Assembly (NCBI RefSeq): GCF_000355695.1
Contig: NC_020891.1
Location: 2,728,001-2,792,000, forward strand
Reading direction: 5' to 3'
DNA: 64,000 bases
Origin: Clavibacter nebraskensis NCPPB 2581
GTDB taxonomy: Bacteria > Actinomycetota > Actinomycetes > Actinomycetales > Microbacteriaceae
Part shown: piece by piece, positions 47,902-55,421 of the stretch
Layout: each line of letters opens with the position of its first letter
How positions within the stretch are numbered: position 1 is the first letter of the stretch
The notes under the pieces: model-generated
The model's input: only the letters and a program-made list of their open reading frames with translations
What the model was told of the DNA's origin: nothing
The model's database searches: none
Made by a program: the position numbers and the translations under genes

Positions 47902-48155
47902 CGCTCGACTGGCCGGGCAAGCGCGAGGGGATCACGGACCGCGAGTCGGAGATCCTCGCGCTCATCACACAGGGCAAGAGCAACCAGGAGGTCGCGGCGC
48001 TCACGTACCTCTCCCCCAACACGGTGAAGAGCTACATCCGCTCGATCTACCGGAAGATCCAGGTGCAGAGCCGCACGCAGGCGGTCATCTGGGGCGTGGG
48101 GCACGGCTTTAGCCCGGACCACCATCGGATCGACCACTGGCTGGGCGGGCCGTAG
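47902..48155 (+). repeat. 254-bp direct repeat, right copy
   Basis: This is an apparently exact copy of 42791-43044, the 3' end of the response regulator gene including its TAG stop. The flanking bases on both sides differ from those of the left copy. It marks the right boundary of the restriction-modification island. Confidence 0.95.
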
Positions 48156-48194
48156 AGGGCCTCGGACAGCTGCCCGGCGCGGCCCTGCGAGCGA

Positions 48195-48485
48195 TCACAG
48201 ATGGCGCGACGGGTCCATCCGCTGATGCAGGATCCGGATCACGTCGACCGTCTCGGGTCGGTCCACGTAGTACACGGTGTGGCTCTCGATGCTGTACCGC
48301 CGGTAGCCCGGGCGGATGTCGCCGCAGTCACGGCCGCGCGTGGGGTCTTCGGCGACCCGCCTGATCGCGGCGCCGATCTCCCGGACATAGGTCTCAGCCT
48401 GATCGGCGTCCCAGCGCTCCTCCGTGTAGTCCCAGATCTCGGAGAGGTCCTTCGTCGCGGCCGGCGTGAGCCGGTGCGGCTTCAC
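48195..48485 (-). CDS. parE: ParE/RelE-family toxin
   Basis: This 96-residue protein is of the RelE/ParE superfamily. It opens [23 protein letters not shown], and the core strand shows [24 protein letters not shown] with the final [12 protein letters not shown], the standard pattern. ParE toxins poison DNA gyrase. GTG at 48485 overlaps the antitoxin stop by 4 nt, so the antitoxin is made first and the two are coupled. The longer open frame upstream is the antitoxin region out of phase. Confidence 0.9.
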   Translation of the reverse strand: MKPHRLTPAATKDLSEIWDYTEERWDADQAETYVREIGAAIRRVAEDPTRGRDCGDIRPGYRRYSIESHTVYYVDRPETVDVIRILHQRMDPSRHL

Positions 48486-48715
48486 GCGCGCTTGTCCGCG
48501 ATGAACGCGTCGAGGTCGAACGGTGCGGCCTCGCCGCTCGCCTCGCCGGCGACCAGCGCCGCACGCAGCGCTTCGAGCTGCGTCTCCTGGTCCTCCAGGA
48601 GACGGAGCCCGGCGCGGACCACCTCGCTCGCGGATCGGTAGCGCCCGGACTCCACCTCCCGGGCGAGGAAGCCGGTGAAGTGCCCGTCCAGGCTGATCGA
48701 GGTGTTCTGCGCCAT
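48482..48715 (-). CDS. parD: ParD-family antitoxin
   Basis: This 77-residue antitoxin has a ribbon-helix-helix N-terminus ([18 protein letters not shown], then [19 protein letters not shown]) and an acidic/hydrophobic toxin-binding tail ending [12 protein letters not shown]. It neutralises the following ParE toxin and should bind its own operator at 48724-48742. ATG at 48715 is chosen because it places the operator directly upstream; the ATG at 48766 would read through the operator. Confidence 0.92.
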   Translation of the reverse strand: MAQNTSISLDGHFTGFLAREVESGRYRSASEVVRAGLRLLEDQETQLEALRAALVAGEASGEAAPFDLDAFIADKRA

Positions 48716-48723
48716 GGGGCGAA

Positions 48724-48742
48724 GGTACCAAGGATTGGTACC
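48724..48742. promoter_or_regulatory. parDE operator and promoter core
   Basis: GGTACCAA-GGA-TTGGTACC is a perfect 8-bp inverted repeat 9 bp before the parD ATG. On the minus strand TTCTCG and TACCTT lie 17 bp apart with the repeat covering the spacer and -10 box. ParD binding there would block RNA polymerase. The start point would fall at or next to the ATG, giving a leaderless message. Confidence 0.7.
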
Positions 48743-48826
48743 TCCGAGAAAGGCCCGGAGGGTCATCGCCGTATCGACAGCGCCAGGAAGAGGGCAGCAG
48801 CTGAATCGCGAAAGACGGGGCCGGAG

Positions 48827-49027
48827 CTATCGGCCGAGCACGTGCCGCCGGATCTCGGCGACGGCCTCCTCCGAGGTGATCTCCTCCAGCGCGGCCCGCT
48901 CGGTGATCTCGAGCAGGACCGGGTCGGTCACCTCGCCGCCGGCCAGCGCGAGCGCCGCATCGGCGAAGGCCAGGCTCTCGGCCGCCCGGACCGCGATGTC
49001 CTCGGCGTCACCGGATCCATGCTGCAT
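48827..49027 (-). CDS. VbhA-like antitoxin family protein (second copy)
   Basis: This 66-residue protein resembles the small antitoxin domain of the VbhA family, which inhibits Fic AMP-transferases through a helix. Its end (GEVTDPVLLEITERAALEEITSEEAVAEIRRH) has the G-E-I-T/S-x-E-E-A pattern. It follows a paralogue after 15 nt. No Fic-domain gene (HPFxxGNGR) is in the window, so its toxin partner, if any, is elsewhere or lost. Confidence 0.65.
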   Translation of the reverse strand: MQHGSGDAEDIAVRAAESLAFADAALALAGGEVTDPVLLEITERAALEEITSEEAVAEIRRHVLGR

Positions 49028-49042
49028 CTCCGCGAGCCCCTG

Positions 49043-49270
49043 TCAGACCGACGTGTGGTCAGAGGACGGAGCATCGCCCTGGATGTGCCTGCGGATCTCG
49101 GCGATCGCCTCCTCCGAGGTGATCTCGTGCCGCGCGGCACGCTCGAGGATGGCGCGGAGCACCGGATCTGTCACCTCGTGCCCGGCCAGCGCGAGCGCGG
49201 CGTCGGCGAATGCGAGGTGCTCGCGGACTCGTGCGTCCTCCGCGGCGGCGGCGTTCTCTGCGTGCGCCAC
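49043..49270 (-). CDS. VbhA-like antitoxin family protein (first copy)
   Basis: This 75-residue paralogue shares most of its last 50 residues with the next gene: LAFADAALALAGHEVTDPVL and EITSEEAIAEIRRHIQG. GTG at 49270 follows GGAAGG by 8 nt, giving MAHAENAAAAEDARVREH. The two genes are a tandem duplication in one unit. As with its neighbour, no Fic toxin is visible nearby. Confidence 0.65.
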   Translation of the reverse strand: MAHAENAAAAEDARVREHLAFADAALALAGHEVTDPVLRAILERAARHEITSEEAIAEIRRHIQGDAPSSDHTSV

Positions 49271-49352
49271 GACGAGGCCCTTCCGTTCGGTCGGATGAGA
49301 GTACCGAGCGGAGCGGGTCGGAGTCCGCGCGCTCCCCGCCGCCTCTGCCAGC

Positions 49353-50426
49353 ATGACCCGCATGATCCCCTCCACGACCTCCCGGTTCCGCAAGTCCGTG
49401 CCCAAGGCGAAGGCGGGGGATCGGGTGGCGGTGCTGAGCCCCGCGTTCGCCGCGCCCGGCATGGCGCCCGAGGTGCACGAGCAGGCGATGCGGCGGCTGC
49501 AGGAGGCGACCGGGCTGATCCCCGTCGAGTACCCGACCACGCGGCGCCTCGGCGCGAGCGCCCGTGACCGCGCCGCCGACATCACGGCCGCGTTCGCCGA
49601 CGACTCCATCCGCGCGATCGTCTCGACCATCGGCGGGGACGACCAGGTCACGGTGATCCCGCACGTCGACATCGAGGAGCTGGCCCGCAACCCGAAGCCG
49701 TTCCTCGGCTACAGCGACAACACGAACCTGCACAACCTGCTCGCCGGGCTCGGCATCCCCTCCTTCTACGGCGGATCCACGCAGGTGCACCTCGGCGCAG
49801 GGCCCGGCATCGACGACGTGCACCTGCGCTCGCTGCGGGCCGCGCTCATCGAGGGCGAGGAGCTCGAGATCACCGAGCCCGGGGAGTCGGAGGACTTCGG
49901 GATCGACTGGACGGATCCCCGCGCGCTCACCGAGCACGGCGAGCGTCACGCGACCGAGCCGTGGAAGTGGGCCGGCCCGGCGAAGACGGTGGAGGGGCCG
50001 ACGTGGGGCGGCTGCATCGAGGTGATCGACCAGATCGCGATGGCCGGGCGCATGCCCGAGGTCGCGAAGCTCGAGGGCGGGATCCTGCTGCTCGAGACGA
50101 GCGAGGAGGTGCCGTCGGCCGACAGCGTGCGGCGGTGGGTGCGGGGGCTCGGCGAGCGCGGGATCCTCGACGTGGTCGCGGGCGTGCTCGTCGCCCGTCC
50201 GGTGACCATCGTGATGGGCGCGCCCGTGCCGTCGGCCGAGGAGCGCGCCCGGCTGCGCGCGGAGCAGCGCGACACCGTCATCGAGCAGATCGCCCGCTAC
50301 AACCCGCGCGCCGTGGTGTGCGTGGGCGTGCCGTTCGGGCACACGCGGCCGCAGTGGATCCTGCCGCACGGCGGGACGGTGCGGCTCGACGGGGCGGCGC
50401 AGACCGTGCACGCGGACTACAGCTGA
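49353..50426 (+). CDS. LD-carboxypeptidase / MccF-like S66 peptidase
   Basis: This 357-residue protein belongs to peptidase family S66. GDRVAVLSPAFAAP opens the fold; the nucleophile Ser is in GYSDNTNLHN near residue 120. The catalytic Glu is likely in ILLLETSEEVPS and the His in GVPFGHTRPQ. The family includes murein LD-carboxypeptidases and MccF, which gives immunity to microcin C. The sequence looks closer to the MccF branch, but I cannot decide. ATG at 49353, with ATG codon 4 as an alternative. Confidence 0.88.
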   Translation: MTRMIPSTTSRFRKSVPKAKAGDRVAVLSPAFAAPGMAPEVHEQAMRRLQEATGLIPVEYPTTRRLGASARDRAADITAAFADDSIRAIVSTIGGDDQVTVIPHVDIEELARNPKPFLGYSDNTNLHNLLAGLGIPSFYGGSTQVHLGAGPGIDDVHLRSLRAALIEGEELEITEPGESEDFGIDWTDPRALTEHGERHATEPWKWAGPAKTVEGPTWGGCIEVIDQIAMAGRMPEVAKLEGGILLLETSEEVPSADSVRRWVRGLGERGILDVVAGVLVARPVTIVMGAPVPSAEERARLRAEQRDTVIEQIARYNPRAVVCVGVPFGHTRPQWILPHGGTVRLDGAAQTVHADYS

Positions 50427-50602
50427 GGCAGAGGAACAGAGAAGCCCCCACTCCTGCTGGACTTCACGTCATGCGCGAGTCACCTCGCCGAGCAAGGGGT
50501 GAGGACAGCGTGTGGAAGGTCCCCTGACGGAGCTGCGGTCTCCCTTTAGATTTCCCGGGCACGCCACGTGACGCGCGATCCCGCAGAGAGTAGGAGACCC
50601 CA

Positions 50603-50962
50603 GTGCACATCCATGCCAGGATCCTCAGCACCATCGGCGCCAGCATCCTCATCGCAGGTTCGACCATGGCACCCCCAGCGGATGCCACGGAGAAGCACAT
50701 TGCTCCGACGCACCACCACATCGTCACCACGGCGGCGATGCCCGGGAGCGTGGCCATGGCGGCGGAGGATGGCGATCCCCTCGTCGCTCCCCTCCAGGCC
50801 AGCCCTGTAGGTTCCCGATGGCAGGATCATCGGAATCGTCTCGTGGTGCTCAGGATCTCAGCGCAACAGCACATCTACAGCAAGCACGGCCTGAATCGGA
50901 AGGTACCTCGAGTGGCGACCGAGTATCCCGACTCTTCCCACGCGGAGCACGGCGACAGCTAG
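50603..50962 (+). CDS. secreted protein, probably N-terminal part of a broken toxin-like gene
   Basis: I do not recognise this 119-residue product. It has a signal peptide (ILSTIGASILIAGSTMAPPADA) and a His-rich segment, then a QQHIYSKHGLNRK motif. HxxxxHG motifs of that kind occur in several secreted polymorphic toxins, a weak hint only. The frame is stopped by TAG at 50960 but resumes as good coding sequence for 58 codons. GTG at 50603 follows GGAG. GC content is lower than in neighbours. Confidence 0.5.
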   Translation: MHIHARILSTIGASILIAGSTMAPPADATEKHIAPTHHHIVTTAAMPGSVAMAAEDGDPLVAPLQASPVGSRWQDHRNRLVVLRISAQQHIYSKHGLNRKVPRVATEYPDSSHAEHGDS

Positions 50963-51139
50963 GAGTACTTCACCACATTCATCAAGAGCACGGACGGCAA
51001 GATCGAGGCGACGGAGCGCGTGCGTACGGTGGTCGACTTCCGCAACGTGGACGGTGACCCACAGGGGGTGGTCACGGAGTACTGCCTCACGACTCCCGGT
51101 CAGATCTGCCCGGCATGGATCAATGAAGTCGTGGGGTGA
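50963..51139 (+). pseudogene. in-frame continuation of the secreted protein
   Basis: After TAG 50960-50962 the same frame codes 58 residues beginning EYFTTFIKSTDGKIEATE and ending with two cysteines (EYCLTTPGQICPAWINEVVG) before TGA at 51137. Composition and strand pattern look like the end of a real globular domain, so the TAG probably arose by mutation. The 3' end overlaps the next gene by 17 nt. Confidence 0.55.
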
Positions 51140-51638
51140 GTCTAGGTTGCCGACGGCGGTGACGTTCCGCGGCAATCTCCTCTCGAAGCTCACGCTCCTC
51201 GAGAGATCGCAGCCAGACGGGGACTTCGTCGTCGACGCCCTCGACTTCCACGACGACTCGACATCGATCCGCACGACCACGGGATCCGCGCTCGAGATCC
51301 CTGCCTGGACAGACGTCTCCGAGCTGCACCGGCGCCTCTCCGGGGTCATGGACCTCGCGCCACTGGACCCATGGAGCTGGGACTCGTACCCCGGGACCAT
51401 GTCCGTGTGGGCAGCATGGCTGACGCTCCACTACGACATGGCGCTCCTCGAGCACCATCTCTCCGACAACGTGCCGCGGCTCCGCTACCTCGCGCTCCAC
51501 CGGCACGGGGACTTCGCGATCGCCTCTACTGAGCTTGACGGCGAGCGATTCGACCATGAGGTCACGCTGCACGCACAGCCGCTAGGCGTCGCCGTCGACT
51601 TCGCTTTCGAGGTGGCTCGCCAGCTCCGTACTCGCTGA
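51123..51638 (+). CDS. hypothetical protein, possible immunity protein
   Basis: This 171-residue cytosolic protein has no recognised family. It is rich in aromatic and acidic residues (WSWDSYPGTMSVWAAWLTLHYD) and has two predicted strand-rich parts, as many immunity proteins do. ATG at 51123 lies inside the last codons of the secreted-protein frame. This toxin-then-immunity order with overlap supports an immunity role, but only by context. Confidence 0.5.
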   Translation: MKSWGESRLPTAVTFRGNLLSKLTLLERSQPDGDFVVDALDFHDDSTSIRTTTGSALEIPAWTDVSELHRRLSGVMDLAPLDPWSWDSYPGTMSVWAAWLTLHYDMALLEHHLSDNVPRLRYLALHRHGDFAIASTELDGERFDHEVTLHAQPLGVAVDFAFEVARQLRTR

Positions 51639-51670
51639 CACGTTCGAAGCAGTTCAGAGGCGCTCCCGCG

Positions 51671-51770
51671 AGGGGGCGGATCACGCGGTGGCCGGCGAGC
51701 GAACGGGCCGCCTCGAGGACTCGGCCGGGGTGATCGCGACGACCGCTGGGTCGGGATCGCCGAGCCCCTG
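51671..51770 (-). pseudogene. remnant of the glycosyltransferase 9 3' end
   Basis: On the minus strand this stretch matches the last 33 or so codons of the gene at 52833-53861. Segments IPDPAVVAITPAE and HRVIRP-type sequence are recognisable, with a one-base deletion that shifts the frame near the middle. Identity is roughly 80 percent by eye. It sits just upstream of the DUF1266 gene, so that gene is flanked on both sides by this 3' end. Confidence 0.7.
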
Positions 51771-51784
51771 ACTAGGCTCGCAGG

Positions 51785-52822
51785 GTGACGCTCCAGAACC
51801 ATCCCGGCGATGTCGAGTTCCCCGTCCAAATGCGGAACCGGCACGCGCGCGCGGCCGACGCCGCCCGGCGCACGGCACCCGCGGCCCTGCGGCGGCGCGC
51901 GCTCCTCATCACCGCGTGGTCGGCGCCGTTCGCCATCGTCGCGCTCGTGATCGCGGTGCCCCTCGCCGACCGGCAGGACATGACCGGGCCGCCCGTGGTC
52001 GCCGTGCTCGCGTTCATGCTCGGCGTGACGATCGTGAGCGTGGCCTTCCACCTCCGCGACGCCCGCGCGCCGCTCGCCCACCAGCGGGCCTACGTGGCGG
52101 CCGCGGGTCGCGCCCCCGTCACGCTCGAGCAGCAGCAGCTCCTGGCGCTGGATGCGGTGAGCGACTTCTCCTACCGGCTCTGGAACTCGTCGCTCGCCTT
52201 CCAGCCGACGTTCGCGGAGCTGCCGGCGGGGATCCGCGAGCGCCACGCGGACGGCGCCACGGGCACGGGAGGATGGCCGGCCCTCCCCATCGCGTCCCTC
52301 GCCCAGCAGCGCGCGGCCCTCGACTCGCAGTTCCGCATCGCGTCGCGCACGGACCTCGAGCTGTTCGTGGCCGACGCGATGACCGATGGACTCGTCTCGG
52401 CCCGCTTCGCCGAGGTGGCGGCGGGCCCGGACGCCGAGCGGATGGTCGCGCGCATGGCCGCGCTCACCGGGCGCAGCGAGTTCGAGGTCATGGAGCGCAC
52501 CCGGCCCCGGGGCGACCGGCCGCCCGTGCTGCTGCTCGCGGGCGACAGCGAGCGCACGATCGGCGCGATCCGCTACGCCTACGTCGCCGGGTACCTGCCC
52601 GCGGACGACGCGTGGGCGCTCATCCGCGAGGTCGGCGCGCGCGTGTTCGCGGCATACGACGGTTGGGACGCGTACTGGGCGGACGTCGCGCTCGCCCTCG
52701 CCTTCCGCACCGACAGCCTCGAGACCGTCCAGGCCGCGCAGCGCGTGCAGGAGGGGCTGCGCACGTCGGGCTGGCCCGCGGCGAAGGTGCCGTGGCCGGG
52801 AGAGGGCGCGCCTGTCGGCTGA
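51785..52822 (+). CDS. DUF1266 domain membrane protein
   Basis: This 345-residue protein has two hydrophobic segments near the N-terminus (about residues 40-60 and 70-88). The C-terminal soluble part matches DUF1266: AYVAGYLPADDAWALIREVGARVF, then YDGWDAYWADVALALAF. The function is unknown; DUF1266 proteins often occur in accessory and toxin-related loci. GTG at 51785 is the start. It converges on the glycosyltransferase gene with 10 nt between stops. Confidence 0.75.
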   Translation: MTLQNHPGDVEFPVQMRNRHARAADAARRTAPAALRRRALLITAWSAPFAIVALVIAVPLADRQDMTGPPVVAVLAFMLGVTIVSVAFHLRDARAPLAHQRAYVAAAGRAPVTLEQQQLLALDAVSDFSYRLWNSSLAFQPTFAELPAGIRERHADGATGTGGWPALPIASLAQQRAALDSQFRIASRTDLELFVADAMTDGLVSARFAEVAAGPDAERMVARMAALTGRSEFEVMERTRPRGDRPPVLLLAGDSERTIGAIRYAYVAGYLPADDAWALIREVGARVFAAYDGWDAYWADVALALAFRTDSLETVQAAQRVQEGLRTSGWPAAKVPWPGEGAPVG

Positions 52823-52832
52823 CCGGGCCGGA

Positions 52833-53861
52833 TCAGTCGCGCGGCTCGCCCGTGAGGGGCCGGATCACGCGGTGGCCGTCGAGCGAGCGCGCCGCCTCGA
52901 GGACGTGGGCCGGCGTGATCGCGAGGAGCGCCGGATCCGGGATCGCCGAGAACGTGTCGCCGAGGCGCTGGGAGGCGTCGGTCAGCACGATGTGCGGGCC
53001 GGACGCGGGCGGGCCCCACTCCTCGGGCGGGGCCGGGCCGAAGATCACGACCGAGGGGATGCCGTAGGCGGTCGCGAGGTGGGCGGCACCGGTGTCGGCG
53101 GAGATCACGAGGTCGGCGGCGGCGATGATGCCGGCGAACGCGTCGAGGGCCAGCTCGCCCGCGAGCACGGTCTCCGTCGGCATTCCGGCGAGGGCCGCGA
53201 CCTCGAGGGCGCGCTCGCGCTCCTTGTCGGATCCGGTGAAGACGACCGTGCGGCCCTCGTCGGCGAGCGCGCGGGCGACCTCGGCGAAACGGTCGACGGG
53301 CCACTGGCGGGAACCGTAGGCGGCGCCCACGTGGATCACGACGGCGTGCTCGGCGACGGGCGTCTCGGCGGGGACGAGGATGCCGACGTCCTCGGGATCC
53401 GCAGGCATGCCGTGCCACGACACGAGCCGGGCCCAGCGGTAGCGCTCGAGGACGTGGTCCTCCCAGGCGGGGCCGTCGGCGGCGGGCATCCCGTCGAGCT
53501 CGGGGGCGGCGTGGCCGAGGGTGCGGTGCGCGCGCAGCTCGTGGAGGAGGGTGCGGCTCTCGATCCCGGCGCCGTGCAGGTTGATCGCGAGGTTGACCGT
53601 GCCAGGCGCGCGCGCGATGGGGTGGTCGAAGCCCTGCTGCGGGAGGTGCTCGTCGATCATGCCGAGGAGCTCGACGACCGGCGCGAGCCAGCCGGTGGTG
53701 GCGAGCGAGATGCGGGCGTCGGGGTGCGCGCGGCGGATGGCGCGGAGCGCGGGGACGGCCACGAGGATGTCGCCGAGCTTGATGGCGCGGAGGACGAGGA
53801 TCTCGGCGGGGGCGGAAGCGGGCACGGCGTCGGGAGCGGCGCTGGCGCCGGGGATCTGCAT
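52833..53861 (-). CDS. glycosyltransferase family 9 (heptosyltransferase-like)
   Basis: This 342-residue protein has the GT9 two-domain layout. The N-terminal motif is ILVLRAIKLGDILVAVPALRAI; the C-terminal nucleotide-sugar site includes VVIHVGAAYGSRQWP and LVISADTGAAHLATAYGIPSVVIFGP. GT9 enzymes mostly transfer ADP-heptose in Gram-negative lipopolysaccharide; here it could use the heptose made by the 59-64 kb operon. The acceptor is unknown. A degraded copy of its 3' end lies at 51671-51770. Confidence 0.88.
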   Translation of the reverse strand: MQIPGASAAPDAVPASAPAEILVLRAIKLGDILVAVPALRAIRRAHPDARISLATTGWLAPVVELLGMIDEHLPQQGFDHPIARAPGTVNLAINLHGAGIESRTLLHELRAHRTLGHAAPELDGMPAADGPAWEDHVLERYRWARLVSWHGMPADPEDVGILVPAETPVAEHAVVIHVGAAYGSRQWPVDRFAEVARALADEGRTVVFTGSDKERERALEVAALAGMPTETVLAGELALDAFAGIIAAADLVISADTGAAHLATAYGIPSVVIFGPAPPEEWGPPASGPHIVLTDASQRLGDTFSAIPDPALLAITPAHVLEAARSLDGHRVIRPLTGEPRD

Positions 53862-53909
53862 GGGTTCCAGCCTGGCAGAGGAGCGCGGCGGCGGTCGGGC
53901 CGCAGTGCC

Positions 53910-54575
53910 TCAGGCCGTCCGCACCCGCCGGATCAGCCGCGACACCACGAACCACACGACGAGCAGCGCGATGACGCCGACGGCCGCGTACGAGATCAGG
54001 CCGCTCCACTCCTCCAGCACCGGGCGGATTGCCGGGCCGAACGCGAAGCCGAGGCCCACCCAGATGGCGTTCCAGGCGCCGGATCCGATCACCGTGTAGA
54101 GCGAGAAGCGCCCGATCGGCATGCGCTCGATGCCCGCCGGGATGGAGATGAAGGAGCGCACGAGCGGCACGCACCGACCGAGGAGCACGGCGGTGCCGCC
54201 CCAGCGCGTGAAGAATGCCTCGGCCTTGTCGAAGTCGGCGTGGTCGAGCAGCGGGATCCGGCCGACGAGCCGGCGCGTGCGATCCCGGCCGAGCGCGGCG
54301 CCGATCGCGTACCAGATGAGCGCGCCCACGAGCGCGCCGGCGGTCGCCGCGGCCCACGCGCCCCACGCGCTCATCCGGCCCTCGTAGGCGAGGAAGCCGG
54401 CGACGGGGAGGATCGCCTCGGAGGGGATCGGCGGCACGAACGTCTCGATGAGCACGGCGAGGCCGACGCCCACCTCCCCCAGCGTCTCGATGAGCGAGAG
54501 GACCCAGCCGACGAAGCCGTCGTACCCCTCGCTCGGATGGATCTCGCCGGGGGTCACTGCCTGGATGGCGCTCAT
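53910..54575 (-). CDS. DedA family membrane protein
   Basis: This 221-residue protein has four to five membrane segments and the DedA motifs: LIETFVPPIPSEAILPVAGFLA, then FFTRWGGTAVLLGRCVPLVRSFISIPAG with the key arginines and the GxxR..P pattern. DedA proteins are lipid flippases or scramblases such as undecaprenyl-phosphate carriers. ATG at 54575 is preferred; the upstream frame is Pro/Arg-rich noncoding. It lies 48 nt upstream of the glycosyltransferase on the same strand. Confidence 0.9.
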   Translation of the reverse strand: MSAIQAVTPGEIHPSEGYDGFVGWVLSLIETLGEVGVGLAVLIETFVPPIPSEAILPVAGFLAYEGRMSAWGAWAAATAGALVGALIWYAIGAALGRDRTRRLVGRIPLLDHADFDKAEAFFTRWGGTAVLLGRCVPLVRSFISIPAGIERMPIGRFSLYTVIGSGAWNAIWVGLGFAFGPAIRPVLEEWSGLISYAAVGVIALLVVWFVVSRLIRRVRTA

Positions 54576-54731
54576 GCGGCCTCTCGTCTTCTCGGGGGGG
54601 GTCGGGCGTCGGGGTGGTCTCGCGATACGCGGGGCACAGCGCACGGCGGCGCCCCGATCCGCGAGCCTAGGGAACCCATTTCCACAACTGCTGAATCGGC
54701 GTGGTCCGGCCGCGGCGGGCGGCCCGGAGGA

Positions 54732-55355
54732 TCAGCGCCCGCCGTCCTCCGCGAGTAGCGCCACCGCCCGGGACAGGTCGGCGACCGCGCGCTCGGCCGC
54801 CGCATCCGCGCCCGCATCCCGGCACGCGAGCCAGGCCCCGATGATCCCCTGCATGCCCGCCACCGCGAGCGCCGCGCACCGCCCGGCGCGCTCCTCGTCG
54901 AGGCCGGCCGCGGCGAACCGGCGGCGCGTCTCCTCCACGTAGCGGCCGTGCTCCCACGCGGGCAGGTCGGCGAGCGCCGGGATCCGCTGCACGGCCGAGG
55001 CGAGGTCGAGCAGCACGCGCTGGCGGTCGGGCTCGCGGCGCACCCGGTCGAGCTCGGCGCGGAGGGTCAGGGCGACGACCTCGCCGAGCGGTGCGCCCGC
55101 GGGATCCTCGGCGGCCGCCAGCTGCGCGACGACCGCCTCGACCTCCTGCCGCAGCAGCGCGCCGAGCAGCTCCTCCCGCACGCCGAAGCAGTAGTGGAAG
55201 GCGCCGTGCGCGAGGCCGGCCTCCGCGGTGATCGCCCGCGTGCTCGCCCCGGCGACGCCCGTGACGGCCATCACGCGCACCGCGGCGTCGAGGAGCTCGG
55301 CCCGCCGGGCGTCGCGTGATCCATACGCGCGGGTGCTCTCGGAGGCGGCCTTCAT
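54732..55355 (-). CDS. TetR family transcriptional regulator
   Basis: This 207-residue regulator has an N-terminal helix-turn-helix (LLDAAVRVMAVTGVAGASTRAI, then AGLAHGAFHYCFGVREELL at residues 20-65) and a helical ligand domain. It is divergent from a truncated acetyltransferase gene and probably controls both. A palindrome at 55376-55388 overlaps its likely promoter. Confidence 0.9.
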   Translation of the reverse strand: MKAASESTRAYGSRDARRAELLDAAVRVMAVTGVAGASTRAITAEAGLAHGAFHYCFGVREELLGALLRQEVEAVVAQLAAAEDPAGAPLGEVVALTLRAELDRVRREPDRQRVLLDLASAVQRIPALADLPAWEHGRYVEETRRRFAAAGLDEERAGRCAALAVAGMQGIIGAWLACRDAGADAAAERAVADLSRAVALLAEDGGR

Positions 55356-55375
55356 GGGAGAAAGCTACCAAGCGC

Positions 55376-55388
55376 GGCCAATTTGGCC
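55376..55388. promoter_or_regulatory. TetR-type operator overlapping the promoter
   Basis: GGCCAA-T-TTGGCC is a perfect 6-1-6 palindrome. On the minus strand a TTGGCC and a TAGCTT lie 17 bp apart, so the operator covers the spacer of the regulator's own promoter. A related half-site (TGGCCGAA) follows. Confidence 0.5.
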
Positions 55389-55421
55389 AAGTGGCCGAAT
55401 ATGTCGTCCAGCGTCGGGGCC

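Larger units (their letters stand above)
47739..48155 (+). pseudogene. receiver-less LuxR duplicate (chimeric ORF)
   Basis: A 138-codon frame starts at GTG 47739, overlapping the methylase stop in a GTGA junction. The first 54 codons read antisense through the parD remnant and are meaningless. From codon 55 on, the frame is identical to the C-terminal 84 residues of the response regulator, including the whole DNA-binding domain. It lacks the receiver. It may be only a by-product of the repeat, or it may be translated by coupling to the methylase gene and bind the regulator's sites without phosphorylation. Confidence 0.5.
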
